Shown: positions 1-12,445, counted from the first letter of the stretch. The stretch is DNA of 64,000 bases from Acanthococcus lagerstroemiae (GCA_031841125.1 CM063109.1:6796321-6860320), one strand, 5' to 3'. Translations and numbers: made by a program. Notes: generated from the letters alone by a model not told the origin.

Positions 1-479
1 TTGTGACTCGGACTTTTACTTGTTTACAGCCTCAAATTTAAGAGTCCTTTACTTTGGGAATAATTATTTGATTTCAAAATTTGAATCATGAATTTTGCAA
101 ATTGCAAGATAAAAATTTACAATTTGCAACCCTGGAAGCTGGAAAATACAGCCCCACGGATTGTCAGAAGAAAAGGACAACTTTAGGCCGAGATAAAAGC
201 CCGTCACATGAAAAGGGCGTTACTCAATTACAAAGTAAGACAGGGAAGACACATATGTTGTCTTTTTCTTGTGACAGTCCGTGCGTTAAAAAAAAAGGTG
301 AAAAGTGACCTGACCCAGTGCTTGCAGTTGTACTTGTTTTTTGTGGTGATTGCTGATAGCCTGATAGTGATAGCAGGTTTGCTCTTTGGCGGTATCCCAA
401 TATAAACTAGCAGAATTATTAATATTATGTCTCATCCCACTACTGAAAAGTAAAGGTAAAATCAGTGTAAAAGGATTCC

Positions 480-615
480 TTTGGGACTCGAATTCGTAAA
501 AGACTTGGACCCGGACTCGAGTCCTTTTAAAATCGTGGACTCATGACTCGGACTTCGAGTCTAAGCAAATAAATGACTCGTGACTTGTACTCAAGTCAGT
601 TTTTGGGGACTCGAT
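480..615. repeat. GACTCG-rich degenerate repeat
   Basis: Words of the type GACTCG, GGACT and GAGTC recur about ten times in both orientations over this stretch, and a shorter patch of the same words opens the window (1-50). It looks like a decayed simple or minisatellite repeat. I see no coding potential in 1-705 beyond short ORFs without recognisable similarity. Confidence 0.5.
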
Positions 616-713
616 GCCCAACCCTGACCCCTGGCCGCTTCTTGGACCAACTGTTCCGCTGAATCTTACTTCGCTCGTGTCAACTACTTGCTCATCTGTC
701 TTCCCACCTATGT

Positions 714-1479
714 CAGGGTGTCTACAGAAATTGAAAAGTAAAAATGAGGTAGGTTCTTTTCCAGGACCCTTTGACGGACTGAAGCAGGCATATTTTCCAT
801 ATTTTACCCGAGTGTGCCAATCTTGTTTTTTTTGTTTCCAATTGTTTTATTCCCTTTACCCCTCCCTCCTTTTTGCTCCCCCACTTCCCTCTGAATATGG
901 ATCCTGCGCTACACTTTTTAATGATCAATCGTAGAAATCGCAAAAAATTTATTTTTCAGAATTGGAAACAAATTTATTACCTGTAAAATAGTAACTTGGA
1001 ATTTTTGGAAGAAAACTAAGGAACAAGTAACTCAGAATAGAATTTTTAAATTAAAGTTAAAGAAAACAACAATAACTTAGAATTTTGAAGGAAACTGGGA
1101 AATGAAACTAGATATTATAGTTATACTTACAGTATAACAAGTGACTAAGAATTTTCGAAAATTTTTGTAGGAAAAACAAACAAACGTGAAACTGACGCAC
1201 TTAACTTGAATTTTTAACAGAAGATTTGGCTAGAAAATAAGAGACCTAACAAATGATCACAAAAATCACACTAATGTAAATGAATGAGATAATAATAGTT
1301 GAAGAAAAAAAAATTAAAAACAGAAAGAAGAAAACTCTTTGAAACTAAACCTTCAATCAAATTAACAAAAATGAAGGAATTTTCAATTTTTTTTCCAATT
1401 TCAGCACTTTTCCGGACTTTTAGGACCTACTTTCAAAATTCAGGACTTGAAAGACTTTTCAGCACCTGTAGACACCCTA
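714..1479. mobile_element. hAT-like non-autonomous element, GGGTGTCTACAG termini
   Basis: The left end reads CAGGGTGTCTACAG and the right end is its inverse (CTGTAGACACCCT, then A where G is expected). Next to both ends are phrases such as 'caggac', 'tttcagcac' and 'ggaccta', which I associate with a hAT-derived repeat common in invertebrate genomes. The interior is AT-rich with no transposase. The flanks (acctatgt on the left, tatgtgtt on the right) are not a clean 8-bp duplication, so the copy is probably old. Confidence 0.6.
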
Positions 1480-2111
1480 TATGTGTTCAGGGATGGAAAG
1501 CTGATCCAAAAACTTTTGCTTTTCAACCTTCAGCTTTCAGTAATTGTACTTTGATTTCCGTTTTCGGCTTTTGGTTCAACTTTTTTTCAGTTTTCAGATT
1601 TTGTACTCGATAGAAAAGAAAAGAAAGAAGAAAAAACAAAACATATTCGGCTTTCGACTTTCCTCTTCAAAATTTTGTGATCATACAGGGGGATGAGGTA
1701 TAAATACGATACCCTGCTGATAATGTGGTATCCCATGCTATCTGAATAACCAGGAATTGCCAAAACGCGGTGGCGGCCAGAATGTGATAAGTGTACGTAG
1801 AAATGACTATCTATGCCAAAACTTCCTAAGTTTCTACGACCATGGGATTGTTATTTACGTTTTCCATTTTTCAATAATCTCAAAAATTTTTAGTGTGTTA
1901 TTCAACTTTGTATAAAATACAGAATTTTGAATCGAAATAATCTAGAGTATAGGGCTTTTGAAAGACGAATGTATGCTCTACAAGATGACCCAGTAAATTT
2001 TTCAAATTTTCATATCCATTCACCGAAAATGAGCTTTGAACTTTCAAGCAGTGATGCGGGTAATGTGGTACCCTCTGTAATATGTGTTTGTTTTCATTTT
2101 TTGTTTACAGA

Positions 2112-2270
2112 TATGTCGCGAACAAAATTGAAAGATTTTAGTAGAAAATTAAAAAAGTGGTCCGATACAAATATGATTGATGCGATTAAAGATAAACGGG
2201 CAAAAAAAAAATGGGTTTAAAGAAGAGGCTTGTAAAACGTATGCTATACTTTTACTTCTAATCAAAATAC
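2112..2270 (+). pseudogene. N-terminal HTH remnant of a pogo/psq-type DDE transposase
   Basis: After an acceptor-like TTTACAG the frame reads M-S-R-T-K-L-K-D-F and then W-S-D-T-N-M-I-D-A-I-K, the pattern of the psq-type helix-turn-helix that opens pogo/jerky/tigger transposases. A run of ten A residues near 2,200 breaks the frame. On the other side, in another frame, the expected continuation G-F-K-E-E-A-C-K-T-Y appears. No catalytic domain follows. Related GTGGTACC words flank it at about 1,720, 2,065, 2,333 and 2,522 and may be remains of the element's ends. This is inferred from motif similarity only. Confidence 0.5.
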
Positions 2271-3997
2271 TCCTAAATTTTATTTTCCGCGGTAAAACTG
2301 TGTTTATTTAATGTTGAAAAATTTTTTTCAGGGGTACCACATTTGTAGCCAAAAATCTCGGAGGTCAATTTTCGCACTTTTTGGTAAAAGCTCAATTGCT
2401 CAAAAAGTAATTGAGATAATTGAAATCTGATACCAAAGGGTCGTTTTCTCTTTACCGATTCTACGATTTACTTGTTCAATTTGAGGTTACCAGTAACCTC
2501 CAGCACTCTAAAACAAAATGAGGTACCACATGTGTATCTCTTCCTCTACATTTTACAAGTCCTCGATGAAAAAATAAAAATAAAAACAGGAAAAAAAAAT
2601 TTAAAAACTTAGTTTTAGGAACTTTTTTAAAAATATTGTTGTTAGCTTTTTTCTTGGATGACAACACGAAAAAGCTGAAAGCCCGAAGAATTATTGGCTT
2701 GAGCTTTCAGTGTGCGATCGTTCTGCTTCTAGTTTTATGCTTCAGTATTTGATTGTCAAAATCCTCTGTTTCACTCCAAGGTCAGAAACCCGATTCAAAA
2801 ACTTCCGCTTCCAGCTTTCAATAAGGTAGTATGAGCGTAACGGCAGATTTTAGCCGTCAGCTTTTGGATGTTTGTTTTCAGAGAGAAAAGACGGTGAGTA
2901 GACACGTAGATCACGTATAGATCATGGTGTGAGAGACAGAAACACACCGAACCATGAACAACAGACCAACAGATAAAGGGACAAGATTTTAAAAAGAATG
3001 GAGTACAAACAGTTGGAGAAGATGGAAACATACGGACAGATGATAGGAACGTATTTTCAGTACAGGATTTAGAGAGCCAAAGAGATCTTGAATCACGACT
3101 GTATTCTTTTCGGGGAAAAGAAGATTCTGTCTGCTGACCTGCATGACACTCAACTGGTGGACTATTTGTCCATTGCCCTATTTCTTTAGTAGCCTCTGTT
3201 TGCTTGTCTCTATACACCAACTTTCTTTTTTTTCCCTTTTTTTTTTTTTTTTGTCTGACTGTCTGCTTATCTGTCGACCAGCTCATCTCGGAGAGCTACC
3301 CCTCAAAAATGTTCGTCGATTAGCGAAATTTCCAGAACTTCAGACCTACTGTCACTATTTTTCCACTAAGGAGAGGGAAGATCATAAGCGCAAATGATTT
3401 TCCAAGAATAGAGGCACTTGAAAATTTTTTACTCGCTTCGCTCCCTCTAACGTAGCTCTGCCTCTTTCACCCCCATGTGTAATTTTCTGATTTTTTGGGA
3501 CAGGAGAGCTTTCAGTACATTTTATAATGGTGGGTAATGATCTCCCCTCTCCCATATTCGCGTCTATAGAAGAGATAGAGGCTAAGTTGTCGGTATTTAC
3601 TAATGATTAGCGAGACCTTTTATTTTGACGGTATCGGCATTTTTTCGAGCCGCCCTCTGTCGAACTAGACTATACAATGAACAAAAAAAGAGGCCAAAAG
3701 GGGCAACGTTTCAGGATCATCAAAGTACTTCACAAAGTTGGCCAAAAATTGCATAATTTCTCATGTAATTTACTTTCAGGCTCTGCTGGGTCGTATAAGT
3801 AAAGGTTTAATATTATATGTAGAATGATAAAAAATTGCTAAAAATATAATTTTTCTCAAAACTGATCTAAAAGGTGCAATTTCTCGACTGATCAATACCG
3901 TGCATATAACAATCCCGACCCCTTAACAACTTACAACGTTGTTTTGAAACGAGGGGAGGCAAATAAAAATAAATAAAATTACGATGCCATTCAATTC
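2271..3997. other. AT-rich stretch without a recognisable gene
   Basis: Only short ORFs without family resemblance are present. A T-rich tract lies at about 3,225-3,252. I see no RNA gene, terminal inverted repeat or coding exon that I can support. Confidence 0.4.
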
Positions 3998-4252
3998 ATA
4001 GGTTTTCTAGATCATCCGCATTCGACTGAAAGAGTAATTTTCGGATCTGACCACCAGGGGTGCCATCAGAGAGCACTGAAACCATATTATGGTAGTTGCT
4101 TCTAAAGAGTATTGAAAGTTCTTTATAGGTCGTTGAATTCGATTCTGAGAGTTAGTTTTAGATCCGACCCCGAAAGTATCATCAAGGGGGTTCAGCTCAA
4201 TCACATTTAGTGGACCTCCAGAGGCTGGATTAAAACATTCTAGAAAACCTAT
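3998..4252. mobile_element. Small element with 14-bp perfect inverted ends
   Basis: ATAGGTTTTCTAGA at 3,998-4,011 is repeated in inverse orientation at 4,239-4,252, enclosing 227 bp without transposase similarity. This is the size and shape of a MITE. The flanking bases do not give an obvious target-site duplication, so the superfamily is open. Confidence 0.5.
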
Positions 4253-4925
4253 AAACTGACAGTTATCTAGAAATAACAACTATTGTTTGGTTTTAGTTCC
4301 GTCGGTGTCCCCTGAAGAGTTATCGATTCCATTGGCCTTGGATTATTTTCTCTCCAATTTTACTTCGTGGCCTTCCCTCTCCTGTTTTGAATCACAGTCT
4401 GAGGGGCCTAGACGGAGGATTTGTTTTATGTTTAAAAATGAGACTGTTCCAGCCCCGTAACGTACCCACGTTCCTAGAGAAGCAGCTAGGGACAAAATCA
4501 ATAATTTCACACCAAAAAAGCATTAAAAATAGAATAAAATAAAATATGTCAAAGGAGCCGCGAATAAAAGATTAGAAAAAAAAAGACTTTGGTCTTCCTA
4601 CTTTGGGGGCAGGGAGCTCAGAGGAAAAAGCAAATCCTCTCTCCCTTCCTCCCTCAGGAAAGCTAAGACGTTGTTGCTTTTGCTTTCGCATTCTGGGCAT
4701 AAAATTTGCAATTTTGCACCAAGTTAGACTCTCCCCGTCTGCAAAGTGGTCATACTACGGGTTTGCCATCCCGATTACAGTTGGTATGTTTCCCAGTTTT
4801 ACTCATTTAACACTCAGTGTTCCCTAATGTGAATCAAAACTCAAAATTTCATCTTGTGACAGGCTGAATTGAAGTACATAGTTCAATATAGAAACTTTAC
4901 ACAAGATCACCCCACATCAATACGC

Positions 4926-5839
4926 GCCCTAGTTTTGAATCTTAGGTCGCCAGATTTTTATTTTAAATTTCGTGGCATCACTCTTTCTCTAAATACTTTG
5001 AAGCTCCATGATATTCATCCCTATATAAATTTGAGACGCTGAGGGGATCAGTTGAAACTTTTACATTTTTGAAATTCTGTCAACTTTGAAGCTTTGTATG
5101 TTCGAAAGCAGCGGAAACAGTGAAGTGCGATTTGAACCTTTCAATTTGCTCTACTGTTGTTGTTGTTTTTTTAGGTTGAAAAACTTACACAAGACCGTTC
5201 ATCATCCATTGAAATAATTGTCCAAGTTTCCCGACGGTTTTTCCCCTTTTTTCAGGATCAAATTTTGAAATTTTTACGATTTGCAAATTCTGTATAATTT
5301 GTAAAGTGTAATAAATTGTAGACCAATTTTTTGATCAGATTGCGAATCTAGTCTTTAAATTTTTGTACAAAAATTTTTCTATCTTGAATGGCCTTTGAAT
5401 ACTCTTCAAGCCTAAATTGTATATTTCTGAAATAACTGAATGAATACAGAGTTTTTGGACTTATTTTTCGTCCTATTTTGTAATTCAGGCTTGAAACGAC
5501 TAAACATTTTTCTCGCTTTAAAAATGGCTTTTTAAATCTTTCGATTTTTCAGCCTCTAAAATGTTATTCTCAGGGTAAGGAACAGGTTTAATCGTAATTT
5601 CAAGTCCGGATTTCAAACTGACAAGAAAAGTAGGCCTAGAATTTCTACTCAACCAATTCCTGATATACTTATGTAACTTCAAAGCTAACATTACTTCAAA
5701 AATGGGAAAATTTCGACCTATCCCTTTTGCTACGTTGTAAATTCAGATACAGATAAGGGACCTTCTGAGGTTTTCGAAAATACATAGTTAATTTATAAAA
5801 TTTAACGAGAATCTGGCGACCTATGTTAAACATTGGGGC
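4926..5839. mobile_element. TIR element, TAGGTCGCCAGATT core
   Basis: TAGGTCGCCAGATT (4,943-4,956) is repeated inversely at 5,810-5,823. About 17 further bases outside each core match imperfectly, starting GCCC at both ends. The interior of about 0.9 kb is AT-rich and shows no protein I recognise. It is probably an old non-autonomous DNA transposon. Boundaries are approximate because I found no clear duplication of the target. Confidence 0.5.
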
Positions 5840-6338
5840 AATTCGATATATGGTACAGAACAGTTACAGGTGGTAGCCTAGAAAACTTTGATTTCGCCGA
5901 TATTAGGGCCACCCTAAGGAACATGTAAGTATCCATATAAGCAGACCTAGACTTGCTCTGATCATTCAGTTCGAGACATTCCTCGGTTTTCGTCATTCCA
6001 CATACGCGGTTAATAGCCTACAAAACGTAGCCCCAGTAGCGCAACTAACTTTTATCCATGGGTGGGCTAAAAGAGAAGAAAAAATCTATTTATGACACCG
6101 ATTTTCCTAGTAATCTTGCAAATCCATGCCTTCTCTCGGGGCACTGTTCTTAATGTATTCGGAATCAAAGATTCAGAGTCAGAGACGGAATCGAACATGA
6201 GAGTAGATTTTCGGGATCGAGTGGATTTTAGAGGTTGGTGTCAAAGGAGTCGTTTCAGGGTTCGGAGTAAGATTTTCTCAGACTTTAAATTCCTGGTACC
6301 CAGAACTCACTAATACTGAAAATTTCCAGAATACTTAC

Positions 6339-6724
6339 GCAAAAGCGTGCGAATCAACGGTGGTGATGTTATTTCCAGACAAGTCAATATCCACCAGGTA
6401 CTGTAAATTGCTGAACGTATCGTTGCTAATATGAGAGAGCATATTGTCGGCCAGCTGCAGAGTACGAACTTTGATGTCTTCCGGAAATGGTCCAATGTCC
6501 TTCAAGTGGTTGCCAATCATGTTGAGAATGTAAACGTTGTTATCCAATCCTTCAAATGGAACGTTGGTCAGGTTACTTTCCGAACAGTCGGTAACCCAAT
6601 TGATTCTGAAGTAGTGGCAATCGCAGTCTTCCGGACAGTCTAGTTGTTCGGCGAGTTCGGCATTCGAGCCAACGACGCGGAAAGCGACCGCGGCCACAGC
6701 GAGGACACACAGTCTCGACCACAT
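6339..6724 (-). CDS. Leucine-rich repeat protein, first coding exon only
   Basis: This exon encodes the first 128 residues plus two bases of a secreted or membrane LRR protein. The ATG at 6,724 opens a hydrophobic signal peptide (residues 1 to about 22, with VLAVAAVAF). An LRR N-terminal cysteine cap follows (C30, C34, C36, C47), then LRR-type repeats with L/I/V/N spacing (for example V-R-T-L-Q-L-A-D-N-M-L and L-V-D-I-D-L-S-G-N-N-I). The exon closes at a good donor, GC|GTAAGT, with the GT at 6,338-6,337. The rest of the gene should lie at lower coordinates, but I found no further LRR exon down to position 1, so the next intron is long or the gene leaves the window. Such proteins usually act in cell adhesion or signalling. 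The specific orthologue is not clear. Confidence 0.75.
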
Positions 6725-7085
6725 TGCTGTCCCAGAGCTTTGAATTTTGTGTGCGCGACACTACCGTTTCGGTGTAGCTGGATGGCAGCGATGACGCTCG
6801 CAGGTTCAGAGTATTACTGATTGGTCAAACATCTTGCTTGTATCATCTCCGTGATACTGCGAGTCTGTATGAGGTCCCTGAAACAGTTCAAGAAAATTTT
6901 AAGATAACGAAGGTTGGGTGTTTCAGGTGTTGGAAACTACATCATTCCGGGTCCTAAGTTCTTTATTAGCATTTGTCTCGGTCATCTTTAATACTTTGTT
7001 GCTAAGCGGAAACCTCAGCTCAGCATTCATCTGACAGAGTTAAGAGAAACAGTGCAAAAAACCGGAGCGTGTTGTGGGGGGGGGG

Positions 7086-7246
7086 GCGTTATAATTTTCC
7101 CTCAAGTATACATAGTAGTAAAAACATATAGAAATGCTAAGCATATAAGATTATAAGATGATTTCAGAGTAACAGGAGCGTATCGGGGGAGCGTTACGGG
7201 TTTTGCTCAAGTATACCCAGTAGTAAAAGAATATAAAATACTAAAA
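7086..7246. repeat. Two-copy direct repeat next to the palindrome
   Basis: A segment beginning GCGTTA and running through CTCAAGTATAC, CAGTAGTAAAA and a stretch ending in CTAA occurs at about 7,086-7,141 and again at about 7,192-7,246, roughly 106 bp apart. A poly-G run precedes the first copy. It is a small local duplication with no coding content. Confidence 0.5.
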
Positions 7247-7250
7247 AAAT

Positions 7251-8200
7251 CTCCAGGTCTGCCTTATTATTTTAATCGCAAAATACCCTACTGTTTCTTG
7301 TAGGAATAAATTGAAATTTGACAGACATTTTCCGTATTAATTATTTTCACAAAAATAAATATATCTCGGGGAAAAACAAGGAAAAAACATAAGCAGCAAC
7401 AATCAACAATGTGGGGTAAAATTGCAAAAATAAGCGCCACTCTAATACATTTTGAGTCACGAAATGCCAGGACCTTCAAGTGGCAAAGTCTAGTTTCTTT
7501 TCAAATAAAAAGATTTTTACCCCTTCACTTACATGGGGGCACACGTACCCTCAGTTTTGTAATTTCGAATGGACCGGCATCGAACAAACAATAGAATATT
7601 AATTGAGATATTGTGAGTCGTTGATTACAAATATAACACCAGATTATTGATTTGATCCCAGTGTGGGTCTATAATCGCAATTTCGGGTCTGAAATAGACG
7701 AGGATCCGAAATTTGGCTTTTTGGACCTAAATTGGATTAAATTGACATGTCTTGAAAAATCAATCGAAATAATGAAATAGCTAGTTTTTTAGTCGGCAAT
7801 TACGAATATCGCATCGAATTTTCGATCCAGTCCCAATTTAGGTCCAAAAAGCCAAATTTCGGATCCTCGTCTATTTCAGACCCGAAATTGCGATTTTAGA
7901 CCCACACTGGGATCAAATCAATAATCTGATGTTATATTTGTAATCAACGACTCACAATATCTCAATTAATATTCTATTGTTTGTTCGATGCCGGTCCATT
8001 CGAAATTACAAAACTGAGGGTACGTGTGCCCCCGTGTAAGTGAAGGGGTGAAAATCTTTTTATTTGAAAAGAAACTAGACTTTGCCACTTGAAGGTTCTT
8101 GTATTTCGTGACTCACCATGTATTAGAGAGGCGCTTATTTTATTCCTACAAGAAACAGTAGAGTATTTTGCGGTTAGAATAATATAAGGCAGACCTGGAG
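7251..8200. mobile_element. Large near-palindromic (foldback-like) repeat
   Basis: The left arm (7,251 to about 7,740) returns as an inverted copy in about 7,825-8,200. CTCCAGGTCT at 7,251 is mirrored by AGACCTGGAG at 8,191-8,200, and long interior blocks agree almost base for base. The unpaired centre is about 80 bp. The left arm holds about 110 bp (roughly 7,318-7,425) that the right arm lacks. Small ORFs on both strands here are mirror images of one another and are not genes. It may be a foldback transposon or a local inverted duplication. Confidence 0.75.
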
Positions 8201-8227
8201 AATGCAAAAGGGGTAACTGCTTCACCC

Positions 8228-8550
8228 TGAGAAAAATTTGAATTGAAAATACTTCAAAACTAAGTAACCAGTGGGAAAATGCCTCGCAGAATTTCGAATA
8301 AACCTGCAGCATATAGCTGGTTTCAAAGAGGGCGACGATCCTCCTAGAAAGAAAAATTTCAATTGAAATGCTTCAAAATTAGGTAACCCATAGGAACGTC
8401 TCATAGAATTTCAAACAAGTTTGCAACATAGCTCGTTTTAAAGGGGGCGAGACGTTCCTCCCAGAAAGAAAAATTTTAATTGAAAATGCTTCAAAATTAA
8501 GTAACCCGTGGGAATCTTACAGAATTTCGAACCGGTTTCAAAGGGGGCGG
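8228..8550. repeat. Imperfect tandem repeat, about 120-bp unit, three copies
   Basis: Units start near 8,228, 8,346 and 8,466. Each carries AGAAAAATTT, an ATTGAAA...CTTCAAAA block, AGTAACC or GGTAACC, CAGAATTTC and a TTTCAAAG-GGGGCG ending. The third copy is shortened. Nothing coding is seen. Confidence 0.65.
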
Positions 8551-9037
8551 GGATTTGGGAGATAATCCTTCCACCAAATTTTCTTAAATAAATTCTTGGA
8601 AAAATTGAAGAAATTTCATTTGCTTTCCTTATTGATATAAGAATGTTTTTTTAAATCGCTTTTAAAGATCAACACCATAAAATTCACCTCCACTGAAGAA
8701 TTCTGGCACCAGGCCTAGCCTGCAGGCGGTAGCTCAAATCTTTTTGAAGAAGAAAAAATTGTAATTTGGTGCGTGAGGGAGTAGAATCTTAACATAGGAT
8801 TCCATGTAAGAAAAAATGTAATTTTCCTTTAAAATACCCTAAAAAGTAGTTCACAAATTAAAAAAATTTGTGTTTTTTTTTTTTAACATTAGGAAAACGG
8901 ACCAGAAATTTATTGAAAATATTTCGAGTACAGGGTGCGCGGGGGTTCAAAATACGGCTGTTGTGGGCCTATTGATGAAATGATGTCTTTCATTCAATAT
9001 TAATCAAATAAATATTACGCAATAATCTATTCTTATG

Positions 9038-9287
9038 CAGTGGCGTAGCCAGAATTTTTCCAAGGGGGGGCGGGGTCAGCAAAATTTGTGGGGTACACCT
9101 AATATGAACTGTATGTTTTTACATTTACATTGACGTATCAGTATGTTGTGCTTTTCAACTTCAATTATGCATCTGAATTTAAATTTAATTTCGCGCATTT
9201 ACTATGATACTGCCAGAAAATAAAACATTCTCATCCTAAGGGGGGCCCGGATTCATCCCCCCATCCTCCCACTTGGCTACGTCACTG
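9038..9287. mobile_element. hAT-like MITE, CAGTGGCGTAGCC ends (decayed)
   Basis: The left end CAGTGGCGTAGCCAG and the right end CTTGGCTACGTCACTG are inverted relatives of the termini of the better-preserved copy at 10,002. G-rich tracts sit just inside the left end and C-rich tracts just inside the right end, as in the other family members. The 8 bp on either side do not match well, so the copy is old or has been rearranged. Confidence 0.6.
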
Positions 9288-10001
9288 TTTTTCATAGTCT
9301 TCGGATTTACTTTTGAGAATTCTTCGGACACACCCCTACCTCTCAAAGAATCCACAGGGGTCAACTCATGAAAATTGGGGTTAGCAGCTTCCAATACATC
9401 GATTTTACGATTTATTAAGCTGCCGAGTTCATTTCTGAGGTCACTGCAGCTGTAACACCTATACAGAAAGATCCACAAGGGGCTAGAACCTAAAACATGG
9501 GAAGTTGAATACACTAAATGTAAGGTTTTACGACTCGCTGAATTCATTTTTTGAGTGATTTTAGCTGTTATACCACTACCCAAAAAGCTCCACAGGAGAT
9601 TACAACGCGAAATATTGCAAGCTGGATACGTGGCTTCAGGTTTAGTCCTCTGTGAAATCTTGTGCGTCTGGTTTCATCTGAAATTATCCCAAAATCAAAT
9701 CAGCGATTCGAGAAACCATTGGGTGGATATATCATTGATAGGTTATTCTTCGAAATTGTTGATATTTCGGTCCCCAGCAGTAATCTCACAAGGTATTAAT
9801 GATACGAGCATTTTTTCATTTTTTTTTCGTTAATAGATATGACTCAAGTTAAGTTTTTCAATCTTTCAGAAGAAAATTTAATCCAATTTTAATGGGTCAA
9901 AATTGGACTAAATATGCTAAAATGTCCCTCGGCATGGCTGTCCATCGGACAATTTTTATTATTATTTTTTCTTCTAAATTTTCAAGCTGTATCTTAGAAC
10001 C

Positions 10002-10259
10002 CAGTGGCGTAGTCAGGGGGGGGGGAATGCCTCCCTCCATGGCACCTGCAATTGAATGTATAATATGCAAAAATGAGCAAATTTTCGCATTTAAAACACG
10101 TTTTTTCGAAAAATATTTGCTCGAGCAGTAACTTTACCTTCATTTTTTAGAAAATAGTCCTCTAATATCGGCAATTTTAAAAAAATACCTCAATTTTCGA
10201 CTTTTTCTCCCTTGAAAATCTTACTCCCCTCCCCTGGGAAAATCCTGGCTACGCCACTG
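10002..10259. mobile_element. hAT-type MITE with perfect 8-bp target duplication
   Basis: Terminal inverted repeats CAGTGGCGTAGTCAGGG and TCCTGGCTACGCCACTG bound a 258-bp element. The 8 bases TTAGAACC lie directly before (9,994-10,001) and directly after (10,260-10,267). An 8-bp duplication with CAGTG-type ends is diagnostic of hAT transposition. No transposase is encoded, so the copy depended on an autonomous relative. Confidence 0.88.
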
Positions 10260-10267
10260 TTAGAACC

Positions 10268-12445
10268 AACTGACAATGTAGTGGTACTTTAAATGGATGA
10301 AGGAATCACGAGGTAACATTGAAATCGCATTTTCACAGGTGGGAGTCAGTATGGCCAGCTTTGAGAATTGTACCTCGATTTTTTGTCCATCGGCATGGCT
10401 CTTTTTCAACCAATCACAAAACAGAAGTTTCCATATTTTTTCGTCGCAATTCATGGTCAAATTGTATATTCTCATCAAAGCAATACGGTTCGCATATCAA
10501 ATCCCGTTTTTTCTTTGTGACGAGACTCGCGCATTCGCCTATTATTGTCTAATATTAAGAATTTAAAAAAGAAATGCAACGATGATAGACGTTCATCATC
10601 CAAAAATAATTACATCTAATTAAGGGGTTAGTATGCCTTTATCAACTCTCCATATAATTTTTTGTTTTGGAATCTACTTATCGACGGCAGAATACTTTTT
10701 GTTCGCTATCGTCTTTCGGCATGAACTTTTTCATGTGTCCTTCGGCATGGCGTTCATAATTTTGATTGCCATGCCAAAATATCTATAGAATCCCCTCTCT
10801 GTCGGCCTAATCTTACCAATATGTTATACAGAACGCCTCTTAACGACTCTAGTCAAAAACTTTCCTCCATGAAGAAACATACCTGAAATATTAACATTTT
10901 TGAAGAATGACCCTGGTGCCCATGAAATCAGTTGACAATATTTCACATTCTAGTCCATGTGGAGCCATCTCGGCATAGAGTTTACAACCGAAATGGCCTC
11001 AAAAATGAACTCGGTAACTCACTCTCTCGACAGGCTGCATTCCAATATACTTTGCGAATCCTTCTCGTTCCTATGCATGGTTGAAAGTACGGAGGTTTTC
11101 ACTTTTAGTCTGCGTTCACACATTAATTCTTTCTACCGATAAGATAGAAATAAAAATCATATTGAAAAACTTTGCGGAATCGGGTCAAGATTTTCCATTG
11201 CTCCGGATAGGGTACATTAGCTCCTGTTTCCGACGTTTCGGCCTGTGACTGTGCTATGTTTTGAAAAAAACACGGCCGACGAAGCGTGACGTACCGTTGC
11301 TCTTGTTGAACCAAACTCACACCTCAATAGTGTAGATCGACTAGACTGAAAAAAAAAACTCTCGGTTACGCCAAAAATTAGTATAATTCGATTCACGCAC
11401 GTAGCGGTGCATGAGCTCTGGCTCGGTGTCCGACAAATTCGAATGTTCGCGGAAAAACCTACAACTGGTTGTGGCCATTGGCGATAACGTTTCTCAGTGA
11501 CAAACAATGTTATTAATATTAGACTCGTGTACCACTCGAAACTCGTAGAAAACACGACAGTTGGTAGTGGAAATGGTAACTGAAATCGTGAAATTTTGCG
11601 ACTGAGCTGAAAAAGAAAATGCGAACAGAGAAGCCAATGAAAACACGAGAAGAGTGGGTACGCAGTCCGAGTGCGAACTTCCTAATGACAAGGACGATGT
11701 TTTTAATGCATTATATCCTGATTTCAATGAAAGTAGAATGAGAAAGAAATAACATTCGATTTAAACAATGAGTAATTTTAAAATGTGCTGTTACAACAGA
11801 CAACGCAATAACTGGATGAACGAAATACGTCTCGCTGTAGGTATTTTTAGTTGACCAAAATATTGATGCGGGGAGTGACACACACAGCCTTCGGAGAAGT
11901 TCTCGAATCCATAACGTAGTTCAATTTTACTTGGTTAAAATTTCAATGTAGGAAACGATACACACAGCATTCGGAGAATTCCTGGAATCCACAACGTAGT
12001 TGAATTTTACTACTTGGAATGACAGAAAAATGAAAAACAACAGTAACTGCGGAAAACTGATAACGTCTCCATCATATCCGGCGTTTCCATTTGAAACTTC
12101 CTTATGTACTTCGTCTGTAGATTACCTCATCTCCTATTGTTCTAAGAATTAGTCGTGTCAAATAATTCAGGCTTAAAATAGTTCAACAGGAACAACTTGA
12201 AATCGAAGTGCAGATGGGTACGTCTTTATCGATTTACAAATACATTATTTTATTACCTCTGCGGTTACTTCGTGCATTCCAATCGCGAATGTACGCGGGG
12301 ATATATATGGGGTGTGCCAAAAGTTAGTTCACAATGTGAATGAACTTTCCTTAGAACGTATGTGTAGGTAAATTTTTCTTAATTTTACTTTTTGTATGTG
12401 CGAAGAGAGGGCCACCAAAACTTGGAAAAATTCCGATAGATCGAG
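10268..12445. other. Intergenic stretch without recognisable genes
   Basis: No exon, RNA gene or clear terminal repeat was identified. The phrase TGTGCCAAAAGTTAGTTCAC near 12,312 resembles mariner ends, but I found no partner. A short direct repeat containing ACACACAGC-TTCGGAGAA occurs near 11,880 and 11,950. Confidence 0.35.

Noticed and set aside
7288..8312. Paired ORFs of 60-112 codons with identical peptide stretches on opposite strands
   Set aside because: They arise from the two arms of the palindrome reading as mirror images. The shared peptide is not evidence of a gene family.
12312..12340. A mariner end (TGTGCCAAAAGTTAGTTCAC)
   Set aside because: No inverted partner or TA-flanked second end was found nearby.
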